A DNA stretch of 7,565 bases, taken from the NCBI GenBank assembly GCA_905214365.1, contig CAJMMH010000133.1, positions 1 through 7,565 of the forward strand. Reading direction: 5' to 3'. This DNA is from an uncultured bacterium (GTDB lineage: Bacteria; Bacillota; Clostridia; Lachnospirales; Lachnospiraceae). Each line of letters opens with the position of its first letter. The stretch's first letter is position 1. This document shows positions 1 to 6,713 of this stretch, one piece after another. The notes beneath the pieces were generated by a model. That model was not told the DNA's origin. It saw nothing but the letters and a program-made list of their open reading frames with translations, and searched no databases. Both the position numbers and the translations under genes were made by a program.

Positions 1-14
1 ATCCTCGCGGAGCG

Positions 15-54
15 TTTTTGCTTTACAGGAAAGCAATTTCCTGTAAAGCAAAAA
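15..54. repeat. Perfect 18-bp palindrome with GCAA loop
   Basis: Bases 15-32 (TTTTTGCTTTACAGGAAA) are the exact reverse complement of 37-54, separated by GCAA. As plus-strand RNA this is an 18-bp stem closed by a GNRA-type tetraloop. The T-run lies on the 5' side of the stem and the A-run on the 3' side on both strands, so it lacks the trailing U-tract of an intrinsic terminator. It abuts a second palindrome at 55-81 without a gap. It may be a unit of an intergenic palindromic repeat family, but family membership cannot be tested from a single copy. Confidence 0.75.
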
Positions 55-81
55 ATTCGCAGAGTAAGATACTCTGCGAAT
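55..81. repeat. Perfect 12-bp palindrome adjoining the first
   Basis: Bases 55-66 (ATTCGCAGAGTA) and 70-81 (TACTCTGCGAAT) are exact reverse complements around a 3-base loop (AGA). It starts at the base after the 15-54 palindrome ends, so the two would form tandem stem-loops. No U-tract follows on either strand. A weaker 7-bp inverted repeat, CAGCATA/TATGCTG at 118-124 and 129-135, lies a little further on. Confidence 0.7.
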
Positions 82-86
82 CATGA

Positions 87-299
87 ACCCAGGAAGATGG
101 CCCAAAAAGGGATTCTGCAGCATACGATTATGCTGAGAAAAGAGCAAAAATTAAATTAGAAGAGCAGAAACGTGAACAAATGGATTTTGAAAAGCGCAGA
201 AGAATGGAAAATGCCATTACTTCGCAGCTGAAAAATATCTCCAACCATACAACTACGGTTGGAGATAGAAAAATTTTGTTTTTTCATCTGTCTACTTGA
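87..299 (+). other. Unassigned lysine/glutamate-rich open frame, possible gene remnant
   Basis: A 70-codon frame runs from just after a TGA at 84-86 to a TGA at 297-299. It would encode a charged, helix-prone stretch (reading AYDYAEKRAKIKLEEQKREQ, then MDFEKRRRMENAITSQLKN). The only good internal start is ATG at 180, and there is no convincing ribosome binding site. A different frame is open from the left edge to a TAG at 157-159 (52 codons), so the two could be halves of a frameshifted gene end entering from the left. The amino-acid make-up and AT-rich codons differ from the operon to the right. The 3' part overlaps the terminator hairpin at 236-267. I do not recognise a family; it could equally be chance open reading. 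Confidence 0.3.
231..267 (-). terminator. Intrinsic terminator of the operon
   Basis: The arms 236-246 (TATCTCCAACC) and 257-267 (GGTTGGAGATA) form a perfect 11-bp stem with a 10-base loop. Read on the minus strand, the stem is followed directly by five T (231-235), the standard layout of a Rho-independent terminator. It lies about 120 bases after the stop codon of the GH106-like gene, with no further minus-strand gene in between. On the plus strand a T-rich tract also follows, but only after about 7 bases (from 275), so weak termination in that direction is possible. The 300-384 interval between terminator and gene shows nothing else I can support. Confidence 0.65.
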
Positions 300-384
300 C
301 AGGGAACAGTTCATCAGACAGGGGCACGCCCTTCTTTAACAAAAATCAACTGAACATCTCCACGGTTCCGTCTATGAGAATCGA

Positions 385-3300
385 TCACTGCTGCGCCATT
401 ACATCCTTATATTTGTGCGCGTTTTCATCAAATGTCTCGCCCTCAAATAATCTGGATGCCGACGTATCGTACCAGATTCGGATTACCGGCTCTGCCAACA
501 GCTCTTTTGCCCTTGCCCATACATCATACGGCGCAAATGCCCGCATTACAGCCGGTTTCGTTCCTGCCTGAATCCGCACTGCCTCATGGAATTTCACCTG
601 TTCCGCACGTACAATCTGAATCTCAGTATCCGGAGAAACAGCCTTCAGCTGGTCGATTTCCTTCTCCGACAGCTTTCTTTCAAATAAAACGCTTCCCGCA
701 TAATACGGGTACCCGCATGCCGTCAGATCAGTCATCTTTCCGGCTTCTGTCACCGGTACAAGCGCCGCCAGCGGATCCTGCTGTCCCTGCTGCCCATTTT
801 CCGCACGCTCCACGCCAAATTCTCCGCACAGATATAACGGATTGCGGATGCCGCCAAAACTCTTATCGGTCTTAATTTCCAGCACAATCCGGTTTTCCCC
901 TGCGGTCAGCACATCAGACAGATCAACTGCCAGATTGGACGGCAAATATGCCGGTCTGCGCACAAAATCCTTTTCTGTATAAACAGCCGTGTCATTCACA
1001 GTAATCTTCCACTCGCCAAGAAGCGTTCCCGGCTCCATCACCAGAAGCACCGGCGTTTTCTCTGTCCGGCGATCAAGGAACCGATACGAATAAACCGCGT
1101 CCACCGCCGGAAATTCCAGTTCCTTCGGGCAGCCGAAATAATCCTTCTGACGAATCGGGATCATCAAACCCGCGTCTTCCATCTGATCGATTACCGGATA
1201 GCTCTCTGCCTTTGCCGTGCGTCCATCCGCCAGTGTCATCTCCCACTGACCGATCCGCAGCGCATTCCAGCTCTCCGCTTTCATCGGAAGCACTTCATCC
1301 GGGTTCCATTCGATCACAAAAGCCGTTTCTTTTGCAGTCTGCACAGCACAGCAGCAGCCGGCAGCCGCCCCGTCTATGCCGACAGCGCCAGACTCCGCAT
1401 CACAGTTCCCGATTTCTGCGCTGTCAAGGAACAGCGATTCGCCTCCAGCCAGCGTCCGCTTCTGCGTCATTTCGCCAAACGAAATCACGACATCCGCAGG
1501 GCGATCCGACAGATTGGTTACAAACAGGTCTTCTCTGCCGTCCGGCATTTGCTTCTGAATGTTCAGCAGATCACACGCTGCTTCCTTATCCGCGATTTCC
1601 GTAACCGTCCACACCCGAAGCTTTATTTCCAGATCAATAATCCTTGAAACCGCGTTTTCCATTGCGCTCTCAAAGAAACAGCTTCCTTTTTCCGCGCTTC
1701 CGGTGCATCCTGCCGCGGCTTCAGCCGCCGTACTTTCTGCCGCTTTTGCTATCGTACTGCCTGCTGCAATCATCTTCGTATTTCCTGCTGCGTCCACGCA
1801 TGGATCAGCAAAGTACTGCGCTTCTGCAGCAGCCGCACTCAATCCAAGCGTTTTCTCCAGCCATCCGGCATAGCTGCTCTCATTCTGCGCATTGTCTCCA
1901 ACGCATTCCGGCGCGCGGTACGGCACAGTTCCGGCACAAATCACGGTACCACCTGCTTCCGCGTATTCCTGAAGCTTCTGATAAGCTGCCTTTTCCAGGT
2001 TTGTCATATACGGCAAAACGACTATCGGATACTGATCCTTGCCGATGCAATAGCTTACCGCTCCGTTTTCCCGGCTTACTGTTCCCTCTGCAAACAGCTG
2101 CGGATCGATCACATAATAATCCACACTGTTTCGCAGCAGCAGGTTCTGGAAATCACCGAAATCCTGTGTCAGCTTGCGTTTTCTTGCGCCGATTTCCGTC
2201 CAGGTGCTTGTCACCGGATCAATCAGCAATACAGAAACGCGGCGTTTTCCGGTCATCAGGAACTGATTCAGCCGGTCTGTATATTCTGTCAGCTGCGGCA
2301 TATCACGCCACCATGGCATCTGATAGAAGAAAGACGGCGGCGCATCATGCTTTTTCAGCGCGTCCGACGTATAATACGCTCCATGCGTGATAAACCAGTC
2401 AATTCCCATCACTGTCAGCCAGTCAAAAATCCACTTACAGTCCTGCAGCGTCATACCCCAGCCGATGCTGTGGAACGCCTCGCACAGCGCCGCCGGTTTC
2501 TGATAGAAATGAGCCGCGGAAGATGCGATTTTTCCATTTGCGCGATACCGCTCTCTTGCCAGAATTGCCTTGCTTCCGAATTTCTGATGTCCGGCATCGA
2601 TTCCCGGAACATGTGTATAGCGCAGCTCGCTGCTTCGCAGAATCGGCTTTTCTCCGATGTACATCAGATTATTTTCCTCACACCAGTCATATACCTGCTT
2701 GTCCCAGCTCTGAATAAACTGCTCAGTCGCCGCATTCCAGTACGCGTAACGAACAGAAGCTGTGATTTCTCCCATATCTTCGGTCAGCGCCGGAAGATAC
2801 TCTGTCAGATCCAGTCCGCTCTGCTCCTTTACCAATCCTGGCAGAAGCCTTGACCACGGCGCGGACGGCGGAAATGCCGTTACCTCATCCGTAAAAACGC
2901 CGCGGATCGTTTTTCCAAATTCATCACCAAGGTGCTTTTTGTACTGCTCATGCGTCGTATCCAGGAATGCGTGTACCGCCATCGGATTCAACGGATCAAT
3001 AAATGTCTCAAAATACTTGAAGTGTTTCATAACAACTTCTGTATAAAGATAGATCTTCCAGGTTCCTTCCGGCGTGTTCCAGTACAGATACTGCGACAGC
3101 TCGCCCTGAAAATACCGCTTTTTATTGTATTCCGTCAGTCCGCTCATCTGAAATACATCCTGGCGGTATCCGCTGCCGACATACTCCTTCAGATCGATTC
3201 CCTTATCCCAGCGGCAAACGCCGTCTTCGACCGGATACGCCTTCGCCATGACAACCTTTCCCCATCGCGCGTACAGCTTTGCCGTCTCGCCGCCATGAAA

Positions 3301-3624
3301 TGTCCCGGTTGTTTTTGTCAGCTCCAGACAGGAATACTCCGGATGCTCCAGCGTCACCTTTCCGCCGCTGACACCGCTCGGATACGGAAATTCGTCATAC
3401 AGCCAGACTTCCATCCCCCGCTTCTTTGCTTCATTGACTGCAACGCGCACCTTCTCAAAATAGGTTTCCGACAGATACGGAACCTCCATTCCCTGCCGCG
3501 GATGAATCAGAAAGCCGTGAAACCCCTTCTCAGCCATCTCTCCAATCTGCCGTTCAATTTCACGATCATCCATTTCTCCATTCCAGAACCAGAACGGCTG
3601 AATGCCATGCTGCAATGTATTCAT
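385..3624 (-). CDS. GH106-like (alpha-L-rhamnosidase-related) glycoside hydrolase, cytoplasmic
   Basis: The product has 1079 residues and no signal peptide, so it should act on imported oligosaccharide in the cytoplasm. The N-terminal 450 residues look like the (beta/alpha)8 barrel of GH106-type proteins: QPFWFWNGEM at 9-18, GFLIHPRQG at 37-45, VWLYDEFPYPSG at 73-84, GVFTDEVTA at 242-250, IGEKP at 323-327, and CEAFHSIGWG at 381-390 followed by a DW-(x)n-ITHGAYY stretch near 401-418. E382 matches the conserved Glu of the 'EAF' motif in the family; other candidate acids are D77, E78, D246, E247 and E325. Residues 860-940 form a GH2-like jelly-roll sugar-binding domain. Two Ala/Gly/Cys-rich stretches (about 596-650 and 737-768) interrupt the middle. 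The ATG at 3624 has only a weak G-run (GGGGG, 7-base spacer) in front and no in-frame upstream start. It is the last gene of the operon. Family-level call is good; substrate (rhamnoside or other) is inference. Confidence 0.82.
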   Translation of the reverse strand: MNTLQHGIQPFWFWNGEMDDREIERQIGEMAEKGFHGFLIHPRQGMEVPYLSETYFEKVRVAVNEAKKRGMEVWLYDEFPYPSGVSGGKVTLEHPEYSCLELTKTTGTFHGGETAKLYARWGKVVMAKAYPVEDGVCRWDKGIDLKEYVGSGYRQDVFQMSGLTEYNKKRYFQGELSQYLYWNTPEGTWKIYLYTEVVMKHFKYFETFIDPLNPMAVHAFLDTTHEQYKKHLGDEFGKTIRGVFTDEVTAFPPSAPWSRLLPGLVKEQSGLDLTEYLPALTEDMGEITASVRYAYWNAATEQFIQSWDKQVYDWCEENNLMYIGEKPILRSSELRYTHVPGIDAGHQKFGSKAILARERYRANGKIASSAAHFYQKPAALCEAFHSIGWGMTLQDCKWIFDWLTVMGIDWFITHGAYYTSDALKKHDAPPSFFYQMPWWRDMPQLTEYTDRLNQFLMTGKRRVSVLLIDPVTSTWTEIGARKRKLTQDFGDFQNLLLRNSVDYYVIDPQLFAEGTVSRENGAVSYCIGKDQYPIVVLPYMTNLEKAAYQKLQEYAEAGGTVICAGTVPYRAPECVGDNAQNESSYAGWLEKTLGLSAAAAEAQYFADPCVDAAGNTKMIAAGSTIAKAAESTAAEAAAGCTGSAEKGSCFFESAMENAVSRIIDLEIKLRVWTVTEIADKEAACDLLNIQKQMPDGREDLFVTNLSDRPADVVISFGEMTQKRTLAGGESLFLDSAEIGNCDAESGAVGIDGAAAGCCCAVQTAKETAFVIEWNPDEVLPMKAESWNALRIGQWEMTLADGRTAKAESYPVIDQMEDAGLMIPIRQKDYFGCPKELEFPAVDAVYSYRFLDRRTEKTPVLLVMEPGTLLGEWKITVNDTAVYTEKDFVRRPAYLPSNLAVDLSDVLTAGENRIVLEIKTDKSFGGIRNPLYLCGEFGVERAENGQQGQQDPLAALVPVTEAGKMTDLTACGYPYYAGSVLFERKLSEKEIDQLKAVSPDTEIQIVRAEQVKFHEAVRIQAGTKPAVMRAFAPYDVWARAKELLAEPVIRIWYDTSASRLFEGETFDENAHKYKDVMAQQ

Positions 3625-3630
3625 TGTATT

Positions 3631-3654
3631 ACCCCCGCTGTATTTTATGTACTC
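3631..3654 (-). repeat. Copy 3 of intercistronic GAG-TAAA-ACAGCGGG element
   Basis: On the minus strand this reads GAGTACATAAAATACAGCGGG followed by GGT. It shares GAG, TAAA and ACAGCGGG, in that order, with elements in the two other gaps of the operon (5132-5158 and 6762-6780). Here the G-run doubles as the probable ribosome binding site of the GH106-like gene. Function is unknown. Confidence 0.4.
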
Positions 3655-3736
3655 TCAGAATCCCTCCATACCTGCCTTTGCAGGAGCAGCTTCGGTGGCG
3701 AATCCGCTGCAAAGGCAGGTACACAAGAAATTCTGA
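3655..3736 (-). promoter_or_regulatory. Large nested inverted repeat between sulfatase and hydrolase genes
   Basis: The core arms 3669-3683 (TACCTGCCTTTGCAG) and 3707-3721 are perfect 15-bp reverse complements. Outer arms 3655-3661 (TCAGAAT) and 3730-3736 (ATTCTGA) add 7 bp across an internal loop, and a small TTCG-GTGG-CGAA hairpin (3691-3702) sits in the apical region. As minus-strand RNA the structure would cover about two thirds of the 126-base gap and end about 30 bases before the hydrolase start. No U-tract follows, so it is unlikely to be a full terminator. It may protect the upstream mRNA from exonucleases, attenuate transcription, or be a DNA operator. Confidence 0.6.
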
Positions 3737-3750
3737 ACATACATTTTGGC

Positions 3751-5091
3751 TTATAAAAATTCTTCTCCCGGAAATACCCGATGCTGCGCGCACGGCTTCT
3801 CCGGCGCATTTTCAATTACCGGACGCGCTTCTCCAATCGCCTCCATCTGATCCTGAAGCATTCCCTTCAGACGGTCGCAGAGTGCCCGGTGGGATGGCAT
3901 ACCGATCAGATTGTCCAGCTCATACGGATCTTCCTCCAGATCATACAGAAACGCTTCTACATAGTGATCCGAACCGGAATCCGCAATCGGATCCTTATCC
4001 GGCGCAGTCACCGCATACTTCCAGCGTCCGGTACGGATCGCGCGTCCAACCTCTGCCTCGCTAATCTGAACCAATACCGACTTTCTCCAGTCGATGGGCT
4101 GCCGGCTGATTAATGGCATAATGGAACGTCCCTGCATATCATCCGGAACCGGGATTCCGCAGGCATCCAGAATGGTCGGCGCAAGGTCGGTCAGGCTCAC
4201 AAGCTGCTGCAGCGTGCCGCCTCCGGAGAATGGGCCTCCGGTCATTGCCATCGGCAGACGGATCGAGCTCTCATGGCAGGAACGCTTGTATTCCGCGTTT
4301 CTCGTCTTAAAATGGCAGCCGTGATCACTGGTAAATATAATAATCGTATTTTCCGTCATGCCAAGACTCCGCAATGCATCCTGAATCCTGCCAAGGCACT
4401 GATCCAAACGGCTCACCATGCCATAATATCCCGGAAGGTGCTGATGCGCCGTTCCATGAAGAGCATTCAGATCCGGCGGCGTATACGGATTGGTGATCGG
4501 CTTCATCGAATACGGAGCCGAAAAGCTATCATTGGAGTTCTGGAAATGCGGCTCTAAGAACGACAGGAACATAAAAAACGGCTTTTCCTGATGGCCGTCA
4601 ATATAACGGATTGCCGCATCGGTCAAAGCGTCAATCCGGTTTCCCGGAAGCTTCACTTCTCTGTCATCATTGTCGTAAACAACCGTATCGTACGGACGGG
4701 AGCTTGCCTCCAGCGCGCCCGCGCCAAGCCAGTACTGATACTCGCCGCGCTCTTCCCTCGGAACGGCAAGTCTCGTTGTGCCAAGATGCCACTTTCCAAT
4801 ATATGCCGTATCGTAACCGGCCTCATTGAAATAATGTGCCATCGTCTTGTGCTGATCTGAAAGCGGAATCGCGTTCCGGTAATTGCCAAGCGTTGTCGCG
4901 TACTTTCCGGTCTGAAGGCACGCTCTTGCCGGTCCGCATACCGGCTGCGGCGTAAATGCGTTTTTCACAAACGTTCCCTCCAGAGCCATCCGGTCAAAAT
5001 TCGGCGTCAGTCCATCCGGATTTCCGTGCACGCCGGTCGTATCGTAACGCTGCTGATCCGTAAAAAAGAAAATTACATTATTTTGTTTCAT
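3751..5091 (-). CDS. Type I sulfatase (Cys type), cytoplasmic
   Basis: The product has 446 residues in the alkaline-phosphatase-like sulfatase fold (S1-type) and would hydrolyse a sulfate ester on a sugar or aryl group. Counted from the ATG at 5091, the visible elements are: metal-binding FFTDQQ with D12; the formylglycine site CGPARACLQTG with C52 and R56; GKWHLG with K100 and H102; FLEPH with H182; TSDHG with D256 and H257; and a downstream K269. All key residues are present and length is normal. Cys-type sulfatases need their Cys oxidised to formylglycine; in anaerobes this is normally done by the radical-SAM enzyme anSME, which is not encoded here. There is no signal peptide. An in-frame GTG at 5115 would add 8 residues, but the ATG is preferred because AAAGGA (5098-5103) precedes it with a 6-base spacer. 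Its position between the sugar-binding protein and hydrolase genes points to desulfation of an imported glycan. Exact substrate unknown. Confidence 0.9.
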   Translation of the reverse strand: MKQNNVIFFFTDQQRYDTTGVHGNPDGLTPNFDRMALEGTFVKNAFTPQPVCGPARACLQTGKYATTLGNYRNAIPLSDQHKTMAHYFNEAGYDTAYIGKWHLGTTRLAVPREERGEYQYWLGAGALEASSRPYDTVVYDNDDREVKLPGNRIDALTDAAIRYIDGHQEKPFFMFLSFLEPHFQNSNDSFSAPYSMKPITNPYTPPDLNALHGTAHQHLPGYYGMVSRLDQCLGRIQDALRSLGMTENTIIIFTSDHGCHFKTRNAEYKRSCHESSIRLPMAMTGGPFSGGGTLQQLVSLTDLAPTILDACGIPVPDDMQGRSIMPLISRQPIDWRKSVLVQISEAEVGRAIRTGRWKYAVTAPDKDPIADSGSDHYVEAFLYDLEEDPYELDNLIGMPSHRALCDRLKGMLQDQMEAIGEARPVIENAPEKPCAQHRVFPGEEFL

Positions 5092-5131
5092 GGTCAGTCC
5101 TTTCCCCCTTGTCACTTCAATATACTTTCAA

Positions 5132-5158
5132 ATCCCGCTGTGTCCGAATTTAGGCTCG
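5132..5158 (-). repeat. Copy 2 of intercistronic GAG-TAAA-ACAGCGGG element
   Basis: On the minus strand it starts CGAGCCTAAATTCGG and ends ACACAGCGGGAT. Compared with the copy at 6762-6780 it has the same CGAGC-TAAA and CAGCGGGAT blocks, with about 8 extra bases between them. It lies about 41 bases before the sulfatase start codon. Confidence 0.45.
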
Positions 5159-5184
5159 CATAAGCAGGATCGTAAGAGATTCCG

Positions 5185-5201
5185 AGAGTGCCTTTCACTC
5201 T
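5185..5201. promoter_or_regulatory. Small stem-loop in the gap before the sulfatase gene
   Basis: AGAGTG (5185-5190) and CACTCT (5196-5201) form a 6-bp stem with a 5-base loop. It lies about 22 bases beyond the larger stem-loop at 5224-5264 in the direction of transcription. No U-tract follows on the minus strand. A role is not evident. Confidence 0.4.
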
Positions 5202-5223
5202 TTTCCGCTCATTTCTGTCATAC

Positions 5224-5264
5224 ACTGATACGACCGGCAGAACCTGTCTGCCGGCCGCATCAGT
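5224..5264 (-). promoter_or_regulatory. 17-bp intercistronic RNA stem-loop after the binding-protein gene
   Basis: Arms 5224-5240 and 5248-5264 pair around a 7-base loop. In DNA there are two A/C mismatches (5230 with 5258, 5233 with 5255), but in minus-strand RNA both become G-U wobbles, so the stem is continuous only in the transcript of the operon. The centre is the GC-rich CCGGCAG/CTGCCGG. No U-run follows, so it does not look like a full terminator. A stable stem after a binding-protein gene commonly blocks 3' exonucleases and keeps that message more abundant than the downstream genes. That role is inferred here. Confidence 0.65.
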
Positions 5265-5326
5265 ATCAAACGCCCTTCTGCAGTTTTCCCTTACTGCTTT
5301 TTCACACGCGGTCTACAGAAAGTATA

Positions 5327-6655
5327 TCACTTCTTGTTTTCGCTCATGTATTCCAGGTATTCGTCATATTCCTTCTTCAATTCTGTCATAGAATCTGCCC
5401 AGTTGTCCAGGTATTCCTGTGCGCTCAGCTCACCGAGCAGTACCTGCTGGAAGCCCTGTACCAGCTCGTTGTTGTGCAAATCATAATAACCGGTTACATT
5501 GATCGGAAGGGTAATCAGCGTGCAGTTTCCGGAAAGGATTGCTTCCGCTGCGTCCTTCATATGTTTTACTTCATTTACCCAGTCATCCTGCAGTGCTTCC
5601 TCGTTGCACGGAATCTGTCCGATCTGAGAACAGAAATAGCTGCATGCCTCATGCTCATTCAGGTACGCAATAAAGCGAAATGCTGCTTCCGGATTCTTGG
5701 AATCCTTAAATACGGCATTGCAGGTTGCGCCATTGGAAATGATTGGATAGGTTTCTTTTTCGGACTCCAGAGTCGTCAGCGCAGTAAAGTTTCCATCTCC
5801 CAGTGTTTTCTTGTGCTCACCATAAGAACCAAGATTGTGGAAAATCATTGCCGCTGTGCCGGAATCAAATGCTGCAACCATCTCTGCATATCCGTTTGTC
5901 AGGTCAGACTCCGGAGTTGCAGTATTGTACAGTTTCGCAAACGCCTCCAGAAGCTCTACATGTGCCGGATCATTTACGGTAGAATTACCATCTTCGTCAA
6001 ACATCTCTTCGATGCCGGAATGCATGTACATCATCTGCTCAAACTGCTGGGAAGAGCCGGCGCCGCCGCGAATAGAAAATCCGTAAATATTCTTTGACTT
6101 ATCCGTCAGCTTTTCTGCAAGGTCGCATACCTCAAGCCAGGTTGTCGGTAGCTCTTCTCCCGCGTCCTCTAAAATCTGATTGTTAATCCACACAGTCGGA
6201 AGTGTTACCGAGTTTGCGAGCGCATAGGTATTTCCATCTGGAGCCATATCCTTGATCGACTGCTGATACATATCCAGCAGATACTGTGCGTCATCCCAGT
6301 CCTCCATATAATCATCCAGAGCAACCAATGCGCCCTGAACGATAAAATCACTCATCCAGTACTGAGAAACGCCGCCGCAGTCCGGAGCGGTATTGGACTG
6401 AATCGCTACATCATACTTTGCCTTTGCCTCAGATGCCGGAATCGGCACAAAGTTTACCTTAATATCCGGATTTTCTTTCTCAAATTCTTCAATCAGGTGT
6501 GTAAAGATCTGTGTACGAACCTCATTCGCGTTCTGATCCCAATAGGTAATCTCCACTGGATCCGAAGACGTATCCGCCATCGCCGGAATTGCTCCGAATG
6601 CGCTCATTGCGGTTGCCGCTGCCAGTACCAATGACATTTTCTTCATCTTTCTCAT
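5327..6655 (-). CDS. Extracellular sugar-binding protein of a CUT1-type ABC importer
   Basis: This 442-residue product belongs to the family 1 extracellular solute-binding proteins. Residues 1-27 form a classical signal peptide: a basic start (MRKMKK), an Ala-rich hydrophobic core and an AMA cleavage site before D28. The mature protein opens with the usual strand 'VEITYWDQNANE', followed by a helix and ENPDIKVNFVPIP at 61-73. It ends with a typical Lys/Glu-rich C-terminal helix. It would deliver an oligosaccharide to the permease encoded upstream. Gram-positive binding proteins are normally lipoproteins; here the place of the lipobox Cys is taken by F20 (in MSAFG). The ribosome binding site AAGGAG (6664-6669) with an 8-base spacer fixes the ATG at 6655 and is the best in the window, fitting high expression. 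Substrate cannot be read from sequence; the neighbouring sulfatase and hydrolase suggest a sulfated glycan fragment. Confidence 0.92.
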   Translation of the reverse strand: MRKMKKMSLVLAAATAMSAFGAIPAMADTSSDPVEITYWDQNANEVRTQIFTHLIEEFEKENPDIKVNFVPIPASEAKAKYDVAIQSNTAPDCGGVSQYWMSDFIVQGALVALDDYMEDWDDAQYLLDMYQQSIKDMAPDGNTYALANSVTLPTVWINNQILEDAGEELPTTWLEVCDLAEKLTDKSKNIYGFSIRGGAGSSQQFEQMMYMHSGIEEMFDEDGNSTVNDPAHVELLEAFAKLYNTATPESDLTNGYAEMVAAFDSGTAAMIFHNLGSYGEHKKTLGDGNFTALTTLESEKETYPIISNGATCNAVFKDSKNPEAAFRFIAYLNEHEACSYFCSQIGQIPCNEEALQDDWVNEVKHMKDAAEAILSGNCTLITLPINVTGYYDLHNNELVQGFQQVLLGELSAQEYLDNWADSMTELKKEYDEYLEYMSENKK

Positions 6656-6663
6656 CGTTCTTT

Positions 6664-6669
6664 CTCCTT
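6664..6669 (-). promoter_or_regulatory. Strong ribosome binding site of the binding-protein gene
   Basis: AAGGAG on the minus strand, 8 bases before the ATG, within an A-rich leader (about 6664-6713) with little G or C. The unstructured A-rich leader should favour efficient translation. No convincing promoter with both -35 and -10 boxes is seen in it. Confidence 0.7.
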
Positions 6670-6713
6670 TTTCTTTTCACTTTTTATAGTAATTTTTTTT
6701 CCTTTTTTATCTT

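Noticed and set aside
15..81. Tandem palindromes as a terminator or CRISPR repeat
   Set aside because: No U-tract follows either stem on either strand, and the two units differ in sequence with no spacer, so neither a terminator nor a CRISPR array is supported.
297..325. TTGACA near 296-301 as a plus-strand -35 promoter box
   Set aside because: No acceptable -10 box is found about 17 bases downstream, and no plus-strand gene follows.
296..571. Plus-strand open frame starting with TTG just after the AT-rich region
   Set aside because: Most of it is antisense to the end of the hydrolase gene, and there is no ribosome binding site or recognisable product.
1644..2390. 248-codon plus-strand open frame
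   Set aside because: Ser/Pro/Arg/His-rich translation typical of the reverse of a GC-rich gene, with no ribosome binding site or domain.
2932..3756. 274-codon plus-strand open frame opposite the hydrolase N-terminus
   Set aside because: Antisense to the conserved GH106-like barrel motifs, with no coding features of its own.
5092..5115. Sulfatase start at the upstream GTG (5115)
   Set aside because: The ATG at 5091 has AAAGGA with a 6-base spacer, and the extra 8 residues add nothing typical of the family.
5090..6097. 335-codon open frame on the plus strand opposite the binding-protein gene
   Set aside because: Its product is Cys/His/Leu-rich with no recognisable domain, and it lies antisense to a clear solute-binding protein. 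It is a codon-bias shadow.
6664..6713. A-rich leader with TATAAA as a minus-strand promoter for the binding-protein gene
   Set aside because: No -35 box at a suitable distance. The low-complexity A-tract makes -10-like words expected by chance.
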